DNA of 64,000 nucleotides from Hyphodiscus hymeniophilus (GCA_016508695.1 VNKQ01000002.1:1426001-1490000), one strand, 5' to 3'; counted from the first letter of the stretch, positions 24,842-37,904 are shown. Numbers and translations: made by a program. Notes: generated by a model from the letters alone, not told the origin.

Positions 24842-25186
24842 TCAAGTCCCATTTACCGAATCTCTCCTGGTCCCCCTGTAGAAGGTAGTCGGGTATGTGT
24901 GGTAGGTGGCAGGATACGGGTATACGGCGTACAATTTGAGTTTTACGTGGGTCGTCGCCTTGCCTGGGAGCCGCCCATTGCCGGAGGGGCCGCAATCGAG
25001 GAACACGGTACAATGCAATACGTCAGAGTCCACGTCCGGATAAGCTGTCCGAGCTGGAAAGTTTGGATTGAGCTGCTTCATGTTTTTCTCAGCCCAACTC
25101 CCCAATCCAGACTTCACTCTTCGACCTGCTCCAGGACGATCTGCAACGATGAGAAACAGCTCATAACCTTTTAAAAAGAACCACAA
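24842..25186 (-). other. Doubtful small open frame between URK1 and NDE1
   Basis: A 114-codon minus frame starting with TTG, not ATG. The first in-frame ATG (near 25088) would leave about 80 residues. The segment has good fungal codon choice (many TAC, ACC, CTC) and a Tyr/Pro-rich C-terminus. It could be a short unrecognised gene whose 5' exon lies elsewhere, or leader sequence of URK1. The AG at about 25143, after a pyrimidine run, would be a usable splice acceptor. I assign no function. Confidence 0.25.
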
Positions 25187-25204
25187 CTTTCAATTGGCCA
25201 TACA

Positions 25205-27305
25205 ATGCTCAAGCAGCGACCCGTCGCGTCCATGCGCTTGGGACTCTACACTTCATCCCTCCTCACGAAGCAATCGAAAGGCCTGCATAGACTACCAGGT
25301 CTCCAAAAGTACTACTCGATTCGTTCATGGTCGCATCCCTCCCCTTTATTCGCACCAGTGCGATCGCGGCAGCTCCTTACCTTCCAACAACTACGATCAT
25401 TGCACGGGAAGCCCCTCCCACAACGGAGATCATGGGTTCTGAACTTCATGTACAGATCTGCTGCTTTCCTAGGAGGATCCTTCGTAGTACTAGGCTTAGG
25501 TGTGGCCGGATTCTTCCTCTACGATGCGTCCACATACAGGGAGGATCTGTCCTACAAAGATATCCAGGTGTCACAAATAGCTTTGAGTCCCAAAACGGGA
25601 GGGCCGAAGAACCTCCCTATCATAGATGTTCAGATTGACGACGATGACTGCGACGAGATGCAAAGGCAGAAGGACAAGCCTAAGCTGGTCATTCTTGGCG
25701 GTGGATGGGGCAGCGTTGCTCTGCTGAAGACGTTAAATCCGGAGGAGTATCATGTCACACTGGTCTCGCCCACAAATTACTTCCTCTTCACACCTATGCT
25801 ACCGTCTGCAACCGTTGGCACTCTGGAATTTCGATCCTTGGTGGAGCCGATAAGACGTATAGTATCAAAGGTGCGAGGACATTTCATTCGGGCTTCAGCG
25901 GAAGACATCGACTACTCTCACAAGCTGGTAGAGATATCACAAATGGATGCAAACGGGAACGAAGCTCGCTTCTATCTTCCATACGACAAGCTTGTCATTG
26001 GTGTTGGATCAACTACAAATCCTCATGGAGTAGCTGGACTGGAGAACTGTCATTTCCTGAAGGATATCGACGATGCGCAGAAAATTCGAAACCACATAAT
26101 GACAAACTTGGAAAATGCTTGCCTACCGACAACCTCAGATGACGAGCGAAGGCGATTGCTTTCGTTCGTTGTTAGTGGGGGAGGACCAACTGGAGTGGAA
26201 TTTGCAGCCGAACTCTTTGATCTCCTCAATGAAGATCTTACAGCACACTTCCCAAAGATCCTCCGAAACGAGATCTCTGTGCACTTGATTCAAAGTAGAG
26301 GTCACATACTGAATACCTACGATGAGGCCGTTTCTAAGTATGCTGAGCAACGTTTCGACCGCGATGAAGTCGAAGTGCTCACAAATTCTCGAGTCAAGGA
26401 AGTCAGACCCGACAGAATTTTGTTCACGCAAAAGGACGAGCACGGAGAAACAGTCACAAAGGAGCTTCCTATGGGTTTCTGCTTGTGGTCTACAGGTGTC
26501 TCCCAAACGGAATTTTGCCAAAGGGTCTCAGCTGCACTCGGATCCGCCCAAACCAATCGTCACGCTCTTGAAACTGACACCCATCTCCGACTGAATGGAA
26601 CCCCCTTAGGAGACGTATATGCTATTGGGGATTGTGCCACAGTTCAAAACAACGTCGCCGATCACCTTGTGACATTCCTCCGAACCATGGCATGGGAGAA
26701 AGGCAAGGATCCAGAAACTATGCACCTCTCTTTCAGCGAGTGGCGAGAAGTAGCCCAGAAAGTGCGCCGTCGTTTCCCTCAAGCAGCAGACCATCTGAAA
26801 CGACTGGATAAGCTTTTCCAAGCCTACGATAAGGATCAGTCTGGCACTCTTGATTTCGGCGAACTCCGAGAGCTCTTGATGCAGATCGACAGCAAGCTCA
26901 CTTCTCTGCCTGCTACAGCACAGCGCGCACACCAGCAAGGCCAATATCTTGGACACAAATTCAACAAGATAGCGAGAGCTGCACCCGGGATGCGAGTCAA
27001 TGATGTGAGGGATGGAGATTTGGATGAAGCCGTGTATAAGGCTTTCGAGTACCACCATCTCGGAAGCTTGGCTTATATTGGTAATGCAGCTGTGTTTGAT
27101 CTTGGAAACGGTTGGAGCTTCTCAGGTGGTTTGTGGGCGGTCTACGCATGGAGAAGTGTGTACTTTGCACAAAGCGTAAGTCTGCGGACGAGGATCTTGC
27201 TTGCTATGGATTGGGCGAAGAGAGCGCTCTTTGGAAGAGGTTTGTAAACTTTCGATACATTTGGGAAACGTGGCTAACTTTCTGCCAGATCTTACAAATT
27301 GGTGA
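25205..27305 (+). CDS. NDE1: External alternative NADH:ubiquinone oxidoreductase with EF-hand
   Basis: Type II, non-proton-pumping dehydrogenase on the outer face of the inner mitochondrial membrane, feeding cytosolic NAD(P)H electrons to ubiquinone. Exons are 25205..27239 and 27289..27305 (683 aa). The N-terminus is Arg/Ser/Leu-rich like a mitochondrial presequence, followed by one membrane helix (about 87-108). Two dinucleotide-binding motifs are visible: VILGGGWGSVALL (about 162) and VVSGGGPTGVEFA (about 321). A canonical EF-hand loop DKDQSGTLDFGE lies near 540, which places it with the calcium-binding NDE1 group of Neurospora. The final 49-bp intron has a weak donor (GTTTGT) but a perfect GCTAAC branch site; splicing gives the end GRDLTNW, whereas reading through stops two codons later. 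Confidence 0.93.
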
Positions 27306-27811
27306 GCGAGCCGTAATGCGATGGAGTCAAAGGGTTTCTTGTTTAAGGAGGGTGGCCTATTCTGGAGCGGAAGGGTATGCAAAGCGTAGGTATATACTGT
27401 GGATCCAAGACACAAGAAGAATAGAAAGACAGCAGTTATTGATCCTCGTCCATACTATGGTCATCTAACTACCTCGATGTTTGGACAACCAGTAACTTTT
27501 CCTAGAGCCTTTGGGCGATTCGGAGGCTAGGACATGGTTAAGATATAATGTTAGAGTTCATAAGCTATTGCGTTTTGAATGGGGTTGCATTCAATGAACT
27601 GACTGGTTTTTATGAGATCCAGAATCCTCCAACGCCTCGGAGCCATCAGGGACATTGAACAATTGGGAACTGGAGATTTGAGTCTGTTGGTCGATTCCTT
27701 CTGCCACTTCACCTGGGAGGATTAGCCAGTAACAAATGCTACTGTTGTCGTCGACCAGGAAACAACTCGCTGTTAATCTCTGCATGTCAAACATCCTCCA
27801 TTCTCTTTGCT
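27306..27811. other. Convergent spacer, NDE1 to NOP53
   Basis: Two 3' UTRs. No gene is recognisable. Confidence 0.6.
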
Positions 27812-29248
27812 CTAGTGCAACATGAAATCCTTATGAGTCCACTTTTCCGTAGCCTTCCTCTTCGCCTTCTTCGCGAAACTAATCGGCCGTCTACTCTCCA
27901 CCTTTCCCCTAACAAGCAAACTCCTGTAGCGATCCTTCAAAAGATTCCCCTCTGGCTTCAACAACCTCAGACTGTCCTGTAGCTCGTCCGGTAGCACTAA
28001 CTCCAGATCCTTCTCTGGCAAGGAGATCTTGCCTAACTTCCTCCGCCTCAGCTCAAGGCCATCATCCTCGCTACTCTCACTGTCGTCGTTGTCGACCAAA
28101 GCCAGAGTAAGGGATTGGCCGCCCTCCTTTTCAGCGATAGCCTTAGCAATCTTCTTGCTTTCGGCAACATGCTCGTTTTTGCGCTTGATATCAGCAGCCA
28201 TCTTGGCCTGACGTTCTGCTTCTTTACGACGCTTGATCTTGTTGCGTTGAACTTGTGTTTTTCTTTCGGACCGTTTGGCGTTCAGGCGTATGTCTTCAGT
28301 GCCGCTTTCGATTCCTTCCCATGCCGAATCTTCTTCCCATTCTGACATCTGAAGAACTATTAGCAATGCTCTTAATTAGCCGGATTCTTGTCAAACCATA
28401 CCTCTGCACGCGCATCCGCGGCTTCTGCTTCAGCAGCGGATTTAGTTGATGCTTCTAATCTGATGCGCTCCTCTTCAAAAGCTTCTAATCGCTTCTCTTC
28501 GGCCGCCAACTCCTTCCCTCCCTCTGTCGTAAGACGTTCCTCATAGTCCTCATAGATGGGATTGTAGCTATACCCTCCATCGGGCTTCTTGACTGCTGGG
28601 ATATCCTTTCCACTAGCCGCCAAAGAGATAGATTTTTGCTTCAAGGTGCTGGGCGCTACTTTCTTTTTCGACTTCTCGAGAAACGAAAATCGTGGATCTT
28701 GAGTGCTTTCTTCGATATCTTTCTGACCATCCCAGGGATCGTAAGAGGCTTCAGTCACTTCTATAACTGCATCTCCTTGTCGTCCATCAGCAATATTCCG
28801 GAGTCGCATCAGCTCCTTGTGTGATACATAGCTCGTTCTCTGACGCTTGGCTGGGATGATTCCATCTGTGGTGTTTCCCTCTCCAGGCCTCTTTCGCATG
28901 GACACTGCTGGGACTGCGGACCTTTGTGCAATGATCTCATCGGCTCTGAGTGGTTTGGAAACTTTTAGGTACTTCTTGGGAATGGAAACATCGCCGGCGG
29001 TATCGAGCGTGAAAAGCTCAGCAGAGTCTTTCTCTGCAATAACTCCACTGTATTACGAGGTAAGTAGTGATCAAGGAGGGCTGGCTGACCACATACCCTT
29101 TAATAACTTCATCACGCAATTCTTCCAGGCCTTCTTGGATTTCCGTCACATCCACATTTTTCCTCCATGCTTTCTTCCCTTTTCTTGAAGGTTGTTTGTG
29201 TTGTTGAGGTGCTCCAGGGGCAACCGCCTTTGGTGCGATGACAGGCAT
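27812..29248 (-). CDS. NOP53: Ribosome biogenesis protein Nop53
   Basis: Nucleolar 60S assembly factor that recruits the exosome helicase Mtr4 for ITS2 processing. Exons are 29248..29097, 29047..28402 and 28348..27812 (444 aa). The protein is highly charged. The N-terminus carries a basic RKGKKAWRKNVD block and then the EEL..EVIKGG and ELFTLD segments. The middle has the SYNPIYEDYEERL motif, followed by long Glu/Ala/Lys-rich helices. The C-terminus ends with LKPEGNLLKDRY and the family signature KWTHKDF. Both introns are about 50 bp and preserve phase; the first depends on a split GGT codon that restores IKGGVIAEKD. It diverges from YPT6 across 320 bp. Confidence 0.92.
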
Positions 29249-29568
29249 TTTTGGTTACGTTTGTTGGCAGTCCTATTCCTCCTAGCTTTCGGAGAGAAAG
29301 TCGAGTCGAATCTGAAATATCTTTTCGCAGCCGATTGGCGATAAATACGGCGGCCGACACGGTTGAAAGCCAGCGCTGGTCTTAGCGTCATATTGATATC
29401 ACGAAAGTGTCAATGTGGCTCTCCTTACTCCATCATTCCTTGTTCCACATTCGCTGCGCCTCAAGCCACTGAACCCTTTTCCTGATTTCGATTGCCCAGT
29501 ATCAAGCTTCAATACGCTACTACATATACCTTCAAGTTCGACTCCTCAGAGGGGAATAAAAGCACAAA
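29249..29568. promoter_or_regulatory. Divergent promoter region of NOP53 and YPT6
   Basis: A 320-bp spacer between two start codons that transcribe away from each other. Both promoters must fit here. No specific element is assigned. Confidence 0.6.
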
Positions 29569-30509
29569 ATGGCGCAAGCAGCTGGATCATACAACAATCC
29601 TTTGAAGAAATTCAAGTAAGGATTGGCTTAGCCGGCGCTGGTATTGAAAGCTTCAACGGCTGACTGAATAATAGATTGGTATTTCTCGGCGAACAGAGTG
29701 GTATGTTTGAAGGCGAGGAACCTTATGAGAGCAAGACGACTGATCATGTCTTACAGTCGGAAAGACGTCCCTTATCACTCGATTCATGTACGACTCTTTC
29801 GATAATATGTATCAGGCGACGATAGGCATCGATTTCCTCTCAAAAGTGCGTTTCTCTATGAATGGGTGTTGAAGCAGGGCTGATTCGTTCCCAGACAATG
29901 TATCTCGAAGATAGAACCGTGCGGTTACAACTGTGGGATACAGCAGGACAAGAGCGATTCCGAAGTTTGATTCCCTCGTACATAAGAGATTCGAGCGTGG
30001 CAGTGGTGGTTTACGATATCTCGAGTGAGTGCTCCATCTCAGCCCCAGATCCAAGTCTAACGATGGTCAGATGCCAAATCCTTCCAAAACACACGGAAGT
30101 GGGTCGATGATGTACGCGGAGAACGTGGTAACGACGTGATAATTGTGTTGGTTGGAAACAAGACGGATTTGAACGACAAGCGTGAGGTCACAACTGCACA
30201 AGGAGAAGAGGAAGCAAAGAAGAACAATCTCATGTTCATCGAGACAAGCGCAAAGGTTGGCCATAACGTCAAGAACCTGTTCAGGCGGATAGCGCAGGCT
30301 TTACCAGGGATGGAGGGTGCTGAAGGTGCTGCGGCTGCTGGAAATCAAAGTAAGTCGCCAGAACGTCACCGGAAGGATCCCAGCCTTTGGTGTATTTGAA
30401 TCTTTGACTTTCTTTACCCGCCTCTTTTAGAAGTTCACTAACGTTTGTCATAGTGATTGATGTCAACATCAACCCGACGCCTGCCAGTCAAGAAGGATGT
30501 GCTTGTTAG
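29569..30509 (+). CDS. YPT6: Rab6-family GTPase Ypt6
   Basis: Small GTPase for endosome-to-Golgi and intra-Golgi retrograde traffic. Six exons: 29569..29615, 29675..29700, 29757..29845, 29895..30024, 30071..30349 and 30454..30509 (208 aa). The P-loop GEQSVGKTS is split by the second intron. The other G motifs follow: effector [19 protein letters not shown], NKTD and ETSAK. The sequence ends GCAC, a CXC-type double geranylgeranylation signal, encoded in a separate 56-nt last exon. The effector region [20 protein letters not shown] identifies the Rab6 subfamily. Introns are 46-104 bp. Confidence 0.95.
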
Positions 30510-31049
30510 ATGTTCAGGGAGAGGAGAGGCTCTTCGATTCACCATCTTGTCTTAATAAACCCTTCCAAGGTTATGTGCATAGCGTTCAGCGGGTTTCGCA
30601 TTATATGAATTGTATGATACCGGCGAACCTCGAGAGGCGGCCAATAATATTGTAGTAATATTGAAGGAATTGATCGAGTTATTTTGGTGTTAGGGTGCGG
30701 AGCTTCAAATCTCTTTCCAATTGTGACTGCCTGTCTAATTCGCTAGGATTTACAACAGCATCAATTAATGAACACAAAAAATAGAAAATAGGGCGATATG
30801 TCCAACGGGTAATTTGCCCCTATGTTAGACGGTGAGATTGTTTTTCACTACACAAAGTCACAAGCATGTTTTTTGCGGTCCAGTGCAAGCGCGAAACGAT
30901 AACCCGAAGATCCCGTCCCCGTCAGCAATGTCGGAGTGCATTTCATTTCCAACCATTTCTGCACCAACAACCTTTTTTCGTACGACTTTCCGACAAGGCA
31001 GTCGCTGCACTCTATTAACAAAATCAATAAAATCGCTGTACATATCAAG
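30510..31049. other. Intergenic, YPT6 to KEI1
   Basis: YPT6 3' region and KEI1 promoter. No other gene is recognised. Confidence 0.6.
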
Positions 31050-32086
31050 ATGGTCAGGATGCCGCGATTGGGGGTGCCACGCCCAAAGGTACGTACTTGT
31101 GCCCAAGCTCTATTCCAGATTTAAGATCATGTCGCAAACAGCAATACTAACGGCGGCAGGCATTCCTCGTCTTCATGAGCCTTCGAACGGGGGTAGAGAT
31201 GATTTCGCTCTCGATGATATTCAACAAGATCACAGGCTTCTTCGGCCTCCTCGCCATCCTAACAGGCCTCCAACTCTCACCACTCCAACTCTCCATGTAT
31301 ATATATTCCGTTGTCGCCCTGGGCATCCTCGCTTTCCTCATGCCCCATATCCGAAAAGGCACCCCTTTTCATAACTTGGCACTAGCGTGGCTCTATCTCT
31401 TCGACACGATCATCAACACTGCTTTCACAGCTGCGTTCGCCATAACATGGTTCCTCGCCGTCAGCGCCAATGACTCGAATCAAGGCATCCCGAGTGCCGC
31501 ACCAGGCGGAGCAATGGTCGACGATACGGCTGGTTTCACAAGTCCCGAATACAATGTCAGCAAGGTGGAAGTTGTTGGCGCAGCAGGGCAGGAAGCTGTT
31601 GCATTCGCAACGTCGGCCGCGAAGGCGGGTTCTGCTGGACCACCGAGTCTTGGTCATGGCGTGCAAATTGAGGAGAGCATACCCAGTATCATGGTTGTGG
31701 TCATCCTGACCTTGATTCGAGTCTACTTCATTCTCGTGGTGATGGCATATGCCAGACAAGTGCTACGACAACATATCTACTCGACTTCATCAACGAAACT
31801 ACACCTACACACAGATGGTGCTGCTGAAGCGCCAGCGGAGAACCCATTTGCTGATGGCACCCCGCAAGGCGCCGGATGGAAGGGGAAGTTGGGCAGGGTT
31901 ATGGTGAAGGTTGGGGAGAATTATTGGCTTGGAGGTGTGGCTGATGATTCCTGGGCGAAGGGCATGGATGGAAGATTCAAGACATCAAAGGCACCTCGTG
32001 GACCACCAGGAACTCTGGAGAGGGAACGTCGAGCGAGGAGTGGCACAGGGCCGCCAACTCCTTCGCCCAACATTGTGAAGTCATGA
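31050..32086 (+). CDS. KEI1: Inositolphosphorylceramide synthase subunit Kei1
   Basis: Essential Golgi partner of Aur1, the enzyme that transfers phosphoinositol to ceramide. Exons are 31050..31088 and 31160..32086 (321 aa). The 13-codon first exon encodes a short basic N-terminus ending in PRPK. Four hydrophobic segments are visible: FLVFMSLRTGVEM to GLLAILTG, LSMYIYSVVALGILAFLMP, LALAWLYLFDTIINTAFTAAFAITWFL, and, after a luminal Gly/Ala/Ser-rich loop, IPSIMVVVILTLIRVYFILVVMAYARQVL. The C-terminal 100 residues are polar, with NPFADG, GENYWLG and Arg-rich motifs that are probably cytosolic. The layout and the TGVEMISLSM and MPHIRKG motifs match the fungal Kei1 family. Confidence 0.9.
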
Positions 32087-32956
32087 GCCAGAGGAATGGT
32101 GTGGTGAGAGTCAACAGAAGGAATAAGCCTGTGCACAGCGGAGAGGCGTTTTGGGTACCATTAGAAATGGTCTGTAGTAATACTTGAGAGTCGGGCTGAT
32201 TACGGAGACTCGTTAGCAAGGACCAGCGGATATATAATGATTGAGATAGAAATCAGAGATGCAAACGGTGAAAGCCAACGAACCGTCCTCTTATCTTTTA
32301 GGGTTATCATGATTGCAAATGTAACATGGTCATAGTAAATGAATTGCGGACGCTTTCTTTCACTCAAGCCCAGCTTTTCAAGATGTTTTTGGAAACGACG
32401 AGGCACAAATCTCACTATAAAAAGCGCATACCGGTAATTTCCACGGGTGTGATCGATTAGGCAATAAAGACCTTTTCTCCAGTGCTATTTCAGCAAATAC
32501 AACTCGCAACCCTTGATAAGGAAAAAGTATATGGCTGACTTTGCCTTCCTATCTTGCCACTTCAATGGACTGTATTCACAAGAAAAGAGTCACTTGAAGC
32601 CGTCACCACTTCATCAGCCGGTAATGAAATAACGTCTCAGGGTGTGTTCTTATTGATTGCGTGCTCGACGCTTTCAGGGACGGGAGTACTGACTAACCGT
32701 TTTGGACGACGTCTCCCCGCCTCTTTACTATAGCCACTCAATCTGTCAACAACAAACCCCCCAAAACCTGAGTAAGAGGCCTCTTCCATTGGCTCATTTG
32801 TCTGGGGATTTGAAGAGACCCTTGTCTTCCCGATTCCCCTCCGAGATACGCCAGAGAAGTCTCGAAAATTTACATATGGCGTTCCTCTTCAAGTCACCTC
32901 CTCATCCGCTTTCTTCTCCTCACTCTCAGCGGAAGGAACATCACCACATTGGAACC
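32087..32956. other. Intergenic, KEI1 to sulfite reductase
   Basis: KEI1 3' region and the sulfite reductase promoter and leader. An in-frame ATG at 32876 precedes the chosen start. Nothing else is recognised. Confidence 0.6.
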
Positions 32957-35900
32957 ATGGCGACGAATCTGAAGATTCGAACAGCTGAGGAGGCTGGTAT
33001 GCACACAACCCCAAACCCTTTCAACCGCCCCGCGCTCTCCTTGTCTCGTCCTCATAACTGTTACTAAAAGCTCGGCAGTGGCCAGGATTGCATACTTGTC
33101 GAGCGACGTGATTGTTTCTGTACAGCCTGCGCAGTCAATTGAGTCCGAATTCTCCTCCCATTTGCACAGATATGCTGGCCGGAAGGACAAGAGTCTTGTT
33201 GCTGCCGGCGAGAGTGGCGTTCCAGAGGTAGGAATAATTCCAGTTTTCAAGCTTCTGCACCTAAGCTGACCTTTCGTTTCTAGATTCAAACAATCCGACA
33301 CAATGCCGACCCTCTGCTATCAGTCTTCACCCCAGTTCGCAATGGCAGGCTGGTTTCTGTAACAACAACTTCCTCAATCCTCGTCTCCTCAGTACCCCAC
33401 CTTTACCGCCTTGCAAACCTCCCAGTTGTCATCCATGTATCATTACAACCTGCACACTACCCCGACTATTCCTCCATTACCTCCATCCGAAATTCTGGCT
33501 TCACATTCTTACAATCTGAAACCTTACAAGAGGCACAAGACATCGCATTGACAGCTCATGCTCTGGCAATCAAGTCTGGGAAGGGTGTCATTCACTTCTT
33601 TGATGCCGGATCTTCAGCACAGGACAATCATATTGAATTTGAGGATGTCGAGGTTGTGAAGGATATTCTGAACCTGGATGTTGTCAAGGCATTTCAGAGG
33701 AGTAGGATCGGAGGTACGAGCATTTACGCGGACGATGGCAGAATCGCAAGCATTACAGAAGCCCCTACTCTACCGATTACAATGGAAGGCGTGGAAACTG
33801 CCTCTGCCGTACCTGTCGACCAAATCGCTGCGGAGGCTCCTTCGAAAGCGTCATCTGTTGGGTCATCGGGCAGAGAGAGCAGTACGGATAGCAACACCAA
33901 GGCCAGTGTGTCTTCTGCGACCACTGTCGATAGCGCCACCGTGCGAGCGGTTACCTCCGACGATGTATACAACTTTGTGTCTGGTATCTGGGCTCAGTTG
34001 AAGCAAAGCGTAGGACGACAATATACCCCCTTCGAATACTCGGGACCTGCAAATGCTGAAAATGCGCTGTTCATCTTCGGCTCGGACGTGGGGGCTTTTG
34101 CTCAGGCTATAGATGCTGCGAAGTCGAACGAGATATTTGCCAAGGCTGGTGTTGTTACTGCTAGATTGTACAGACCATGGTTGGGATCAAAGCTGATCGA
34201 GACCATTCCGAATTCAATCAAGAGGATAGCAGTTTTGGAGCAAATTCGAAGAAAAACGACTAAGTGGGGCCCTCTACTTCTAGATCTTCTCACGACGTTG
34301 AAGGCCGGGCCAGGAGGGGGAGTTGAGACTATCGTTGGGCATCAATTGGGTTATATTGCACCAGAGACGGTCCGTCAGGCTCTTCGCGGGATACTGCAAA
34401 ATTTGAAATCAGAAAAGCCAATTCAAAACCTGGAAGTTGGAAATGCGGATGGTCCTACGGAGTCTTTGGATGCCTATAGCCTCTCGCAACCCAAAGTAGA
34501 GACTGCATATATGAAGATTTTGGATCAAATATTCGGCAAGCGCTTGTATTTGGCAAATGCGCTCCACTCGCAAAATGCTGGCATTTCTACCACAATTGCT
34601 TCCAACCCGGAATTCGGATTCGGATCTCTTCTAGCTAGAAAGGAGCATCGTCAACGTTTTATTGCAGAGGTCGAGCAAGCCAAGAAATCTATGGAGTTTA
34701 TTACTGAAGCACCAAAGTCATGGCTCTCGAAGTGGTCTCCAAGCGCGGGCGAGGAGATTGCCGATGAAATCATCGCTCGTCTTCAGACAGACGGCTCCCC
34801 TCTGTCGAGAGATCTTCTCTCAAAGCAGGGCTTATTCAGGAAAGAGTCTTCTTGGCTGGTTGGTTCCGATGCATGGGCCTACGACCTTGGAAACTCTGGT
34901 GTTCACCATGTTATTGCATCTGGCGAGAACGTTAACATGCTAATAATTGATTCGACCCCCTACTCCGAGCGAGCAGCCGCCGATGCCGAGCGAAGGAAGA
35001 AGGACATTGGTCTTTATTCTATGAATTACGGCAATACCTACGTTGCGTCTGTCGCTGTCTACAGCTCCTACACTCAAGTATTGCAGGCGATGATTGAGGC
35101 AGACCAGTTCAATGGTCCTTCAGTCATTGTTGCCTATCTTCCTTACTTCAAAGAGAACGACTCTCCCCTGACCACTCTCCAAGAAACGAAGAAGGCTGTT
35201 GATCTTGGGTACTGGCCTTTGTATAGATGGAACCCTGATAATGAGGATCGAGGAGAGCCGAACTTCTCATTGGACTCCGAGCGTATCAAGAATGAGCTAA
35301 AAGATTTCTTGGCACGAGATAACCATCTCACTCAGTTAATGAAGAAACATCCTGAATTCTCGTCTAATCTCTCCGAGGATTATGGTTCCGAAGTACGGGC
35401 GCTCCAAAAGCGGCAGGCTAAAGATGCATATAGCCAAATGCTGGAAGGCATTCTCGGAGCACCTCTGACAATTCTCTTTGCCTCTGACAACGGTAACGCG
35501 GAGACTCTATCGAAGCGTCTCGGTAATCGTGGAAGAGCTCGTGGATTAAAGACCCTCGTCATGGCCATGGAAGATTATCCAATCGAGGATCTTCCAAATG
35601 AAGAGAATGTGGTAATTCTTACAAGTACAGCCGGTCAGGGAGAATTTCCTCAAAATGGACATTCTTTCTGGAATGCTATCAAAGACAACACCGAACTCGA
35701 TCTTGCGTCTGTCAACTTCTCCATTTTTGCTCTTGGTGATAGTCATTATTGGCCACGGAAGGAAGACAAGCATTACTACAATAAGCCAGGAAAAGACCTT
35801 GATCGAGTTATGGGTAACCTTGGCGGAAAGCGTCTTGCGGATATTGGTCTTGGTGATGATCAAGATCCGGATGGATTTCAAACTGGTTACCAGAACTGGG

Positions 35901-37904
35901 AGCCTCTCATCTGGCAAGCTCTGGGCGTTGACAAGGTTGAAGGCCTTCCCGAAGAACCACCTCGTAAGTCTTAACTCTATTTTTATTTCCTATCCCTGTG
36001 ACGAGAGCCAAGATTCCGCCGCTGTCTCACTTGTCGTTTGCGGATCATGCTGGCTTCCGGCACAGCTCCCGGTTCATCGGCTCTATTGTAAAACTTACCG
36101 AATTGTGCTAATTGGTTTATAGCAATCACCAATGAAGATATCAAGCTTGCTTCCAACTATCTCAGAGGCACTATTCAAGAAGGCCTCGACGACCCTTCTA
36201 CTGGCGCTATTTCCGCTCCCGACCAACAATTGACCAAATTTCACGGTACATACATGCAAGACGATCGTGATCTTAGAGATGAGCGCAAAGCACAAGGTCT
36301 CGAGCCAGCCTACTCCTTCATGATTCGATGCAGATTACCCGGTGGTGTTGCAACTCCCAAACAATGGATTCAGATGGACGATGTCAGCAATGCTTTCGGA
36401 AACGAGACGATGAAGTTGACTACCCGTCAAACATTCCAATTTCACGGTGTTGTTAAGGGCAAGCTCAAGAAAGCCATGCAGGGCATTAACAAATCCTTGA
36501 TGACTACTATTGCTGCATGCGGCGATGTCAATCGAAACGTCATGTGCAGTAGTTTACCAACTGCTTCAGAGTACCATCGTGAGGTCTACGCCTGCTCGCA
36601 GAAGATCTCTGACCACCTCTTACCATCAACTACTGCTTACCATGAGATTTGGCTCAAAGATGAAAATGACAAGAAAATACAGGTTGCTGGTGATGCTGTT
36701 CAGGATTTCGAACCTTTGTACGGCCCGACCTACCTCCCTCGAAAGTTCAAGATCACAATCGCCATTCCTCCCCACAATGATACGGATGTCTACGCTCATG
36801 ATGTTGGTCTGATTGCTATCAAAGGCAAGGATGGTCACTTAGTCGGTTTCAACCTTCTTGCTGGTGGCGGTATGGGTGTTACCCACAACAACAAGAAGAC
36901 GTACCCTAGAACTGGAAGTATGTTTGGATTTGTCTCCACGAAACAAGTCCACATCGCCTGCGAGAAAGTCATGCTCGTTCAACGAGATCATGGTGATCGC
37001 AAGAACCGCAAGCACGCCCGTCTAAAGTATACCATCGACGACATGGGGATCGACGTCTTCCGTGGCAAAGTCGAAGAGCTTTGGGGTCAAAAGTTCGAGA
37101 AGGCTCGGCCATTCAAGTTCCAGAGTAACATCGACACCTTTGGATGGCAAAAGGATGAGCATGGTTTGAACCATTTCACATTCTTTATCGAAAACGGTCG
37201 GATTGAAGATACAGCCGATTTCCCCATGAAGACCGGCCTCCGCGAGATTGCAAAGGTCATGAAGGGCGAGTTCCGCCTCACTGGAAACCAGCATCTGATT
37301 GCTTCGAATATCACCGATGAGCAGTTGCCTCAGATCAAAGATATGATGGCCAAGTACAAGCTCGACAACGTTCAGTTCTCCGGTCTACGTCTGTCATCCT
37401 CAGCATGTGTCGCCTTCCCAACTTGTGGTCTTGCCATGGCTGAGAGCGAGCGCTATCTACCAGAGTTAATCACCAAGCTGGAAGGCGTTATCGAAGAGAA
37501 CGGCATGCGGCAAGACTCCATTGTTATGCGTATGACAGGCTGCCCCAATGGATGCGCCCGACCTTGGTTAGCTGAAGTTGCGTTTGTCGGAAAAGCCTAC
37601 GGTGCTTACAACATGTATTTGGGCGGAGGCTATCACGGACAACGGTTGAACAAATTATATCGGAGTAGCATCAAGGAAGAGGAGATTCTTGAGATAATGA
37701 AGCCGCTTCTGAAGCGGTATTCGCAGGAGAGGGAGGAGGGTGAGCATTTTGGAGACTTTTGCATTCGTATTGGGATGATTAAGGAGACGACCGAGGGAAA
37801 GACTTTCCATGATGATGTGAGTACCGCCTATCTACTAAAGGGCCAGTGACGGACCTGTGCTGACTATGCAACAGGTCGCTGAAGAAGAGAGCGACGAGGA
37901 ATAA
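32957..37904 (+). CDS. MET5: Sulfite reductase (NADPH) beta subunit, hemoprotein
   Basis: Reduces sulfite to sulfide with six electrons in sulfur assimilation, working with the flavoprotein alpha subunit (not in this window). Exons are 32957..32996, 33079..33227, 33284..35963, 36123..37816 and 37875..37904 (1530 aa). Residues 1-780 are the pyruvate:ferredoxin-oxidoreductase-like N-terminal region typical of fungal beta subunits. A flavodoxin domain follows (about 790-945, starting LTILFASDNGNAET). The sulfite/nitrite reductase repeats run from about 957 onward. The siroheme/4Fe-4S ligands appear as C-x5-C in SACVAFPTCG (about 1384) and C-x3-C in CPNGC (about 1429). The last exon adds an acidic EEESDEE tail. 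The ATG at 32957 has an ACCATGG context; one 27 codons upstream is possible. Confidence 0.95.

Noticed and set aside
32702..32956. Longer N-terminus for sulfite reductase beginning at the upstream in-frame ATG (32876)
   Set aside because: The extension is Pro/His/Ser-rich leader-like sequence, while the ATG at 32957 has an ACCATGG context directly before a typical family start. It is kept only as an alternative.
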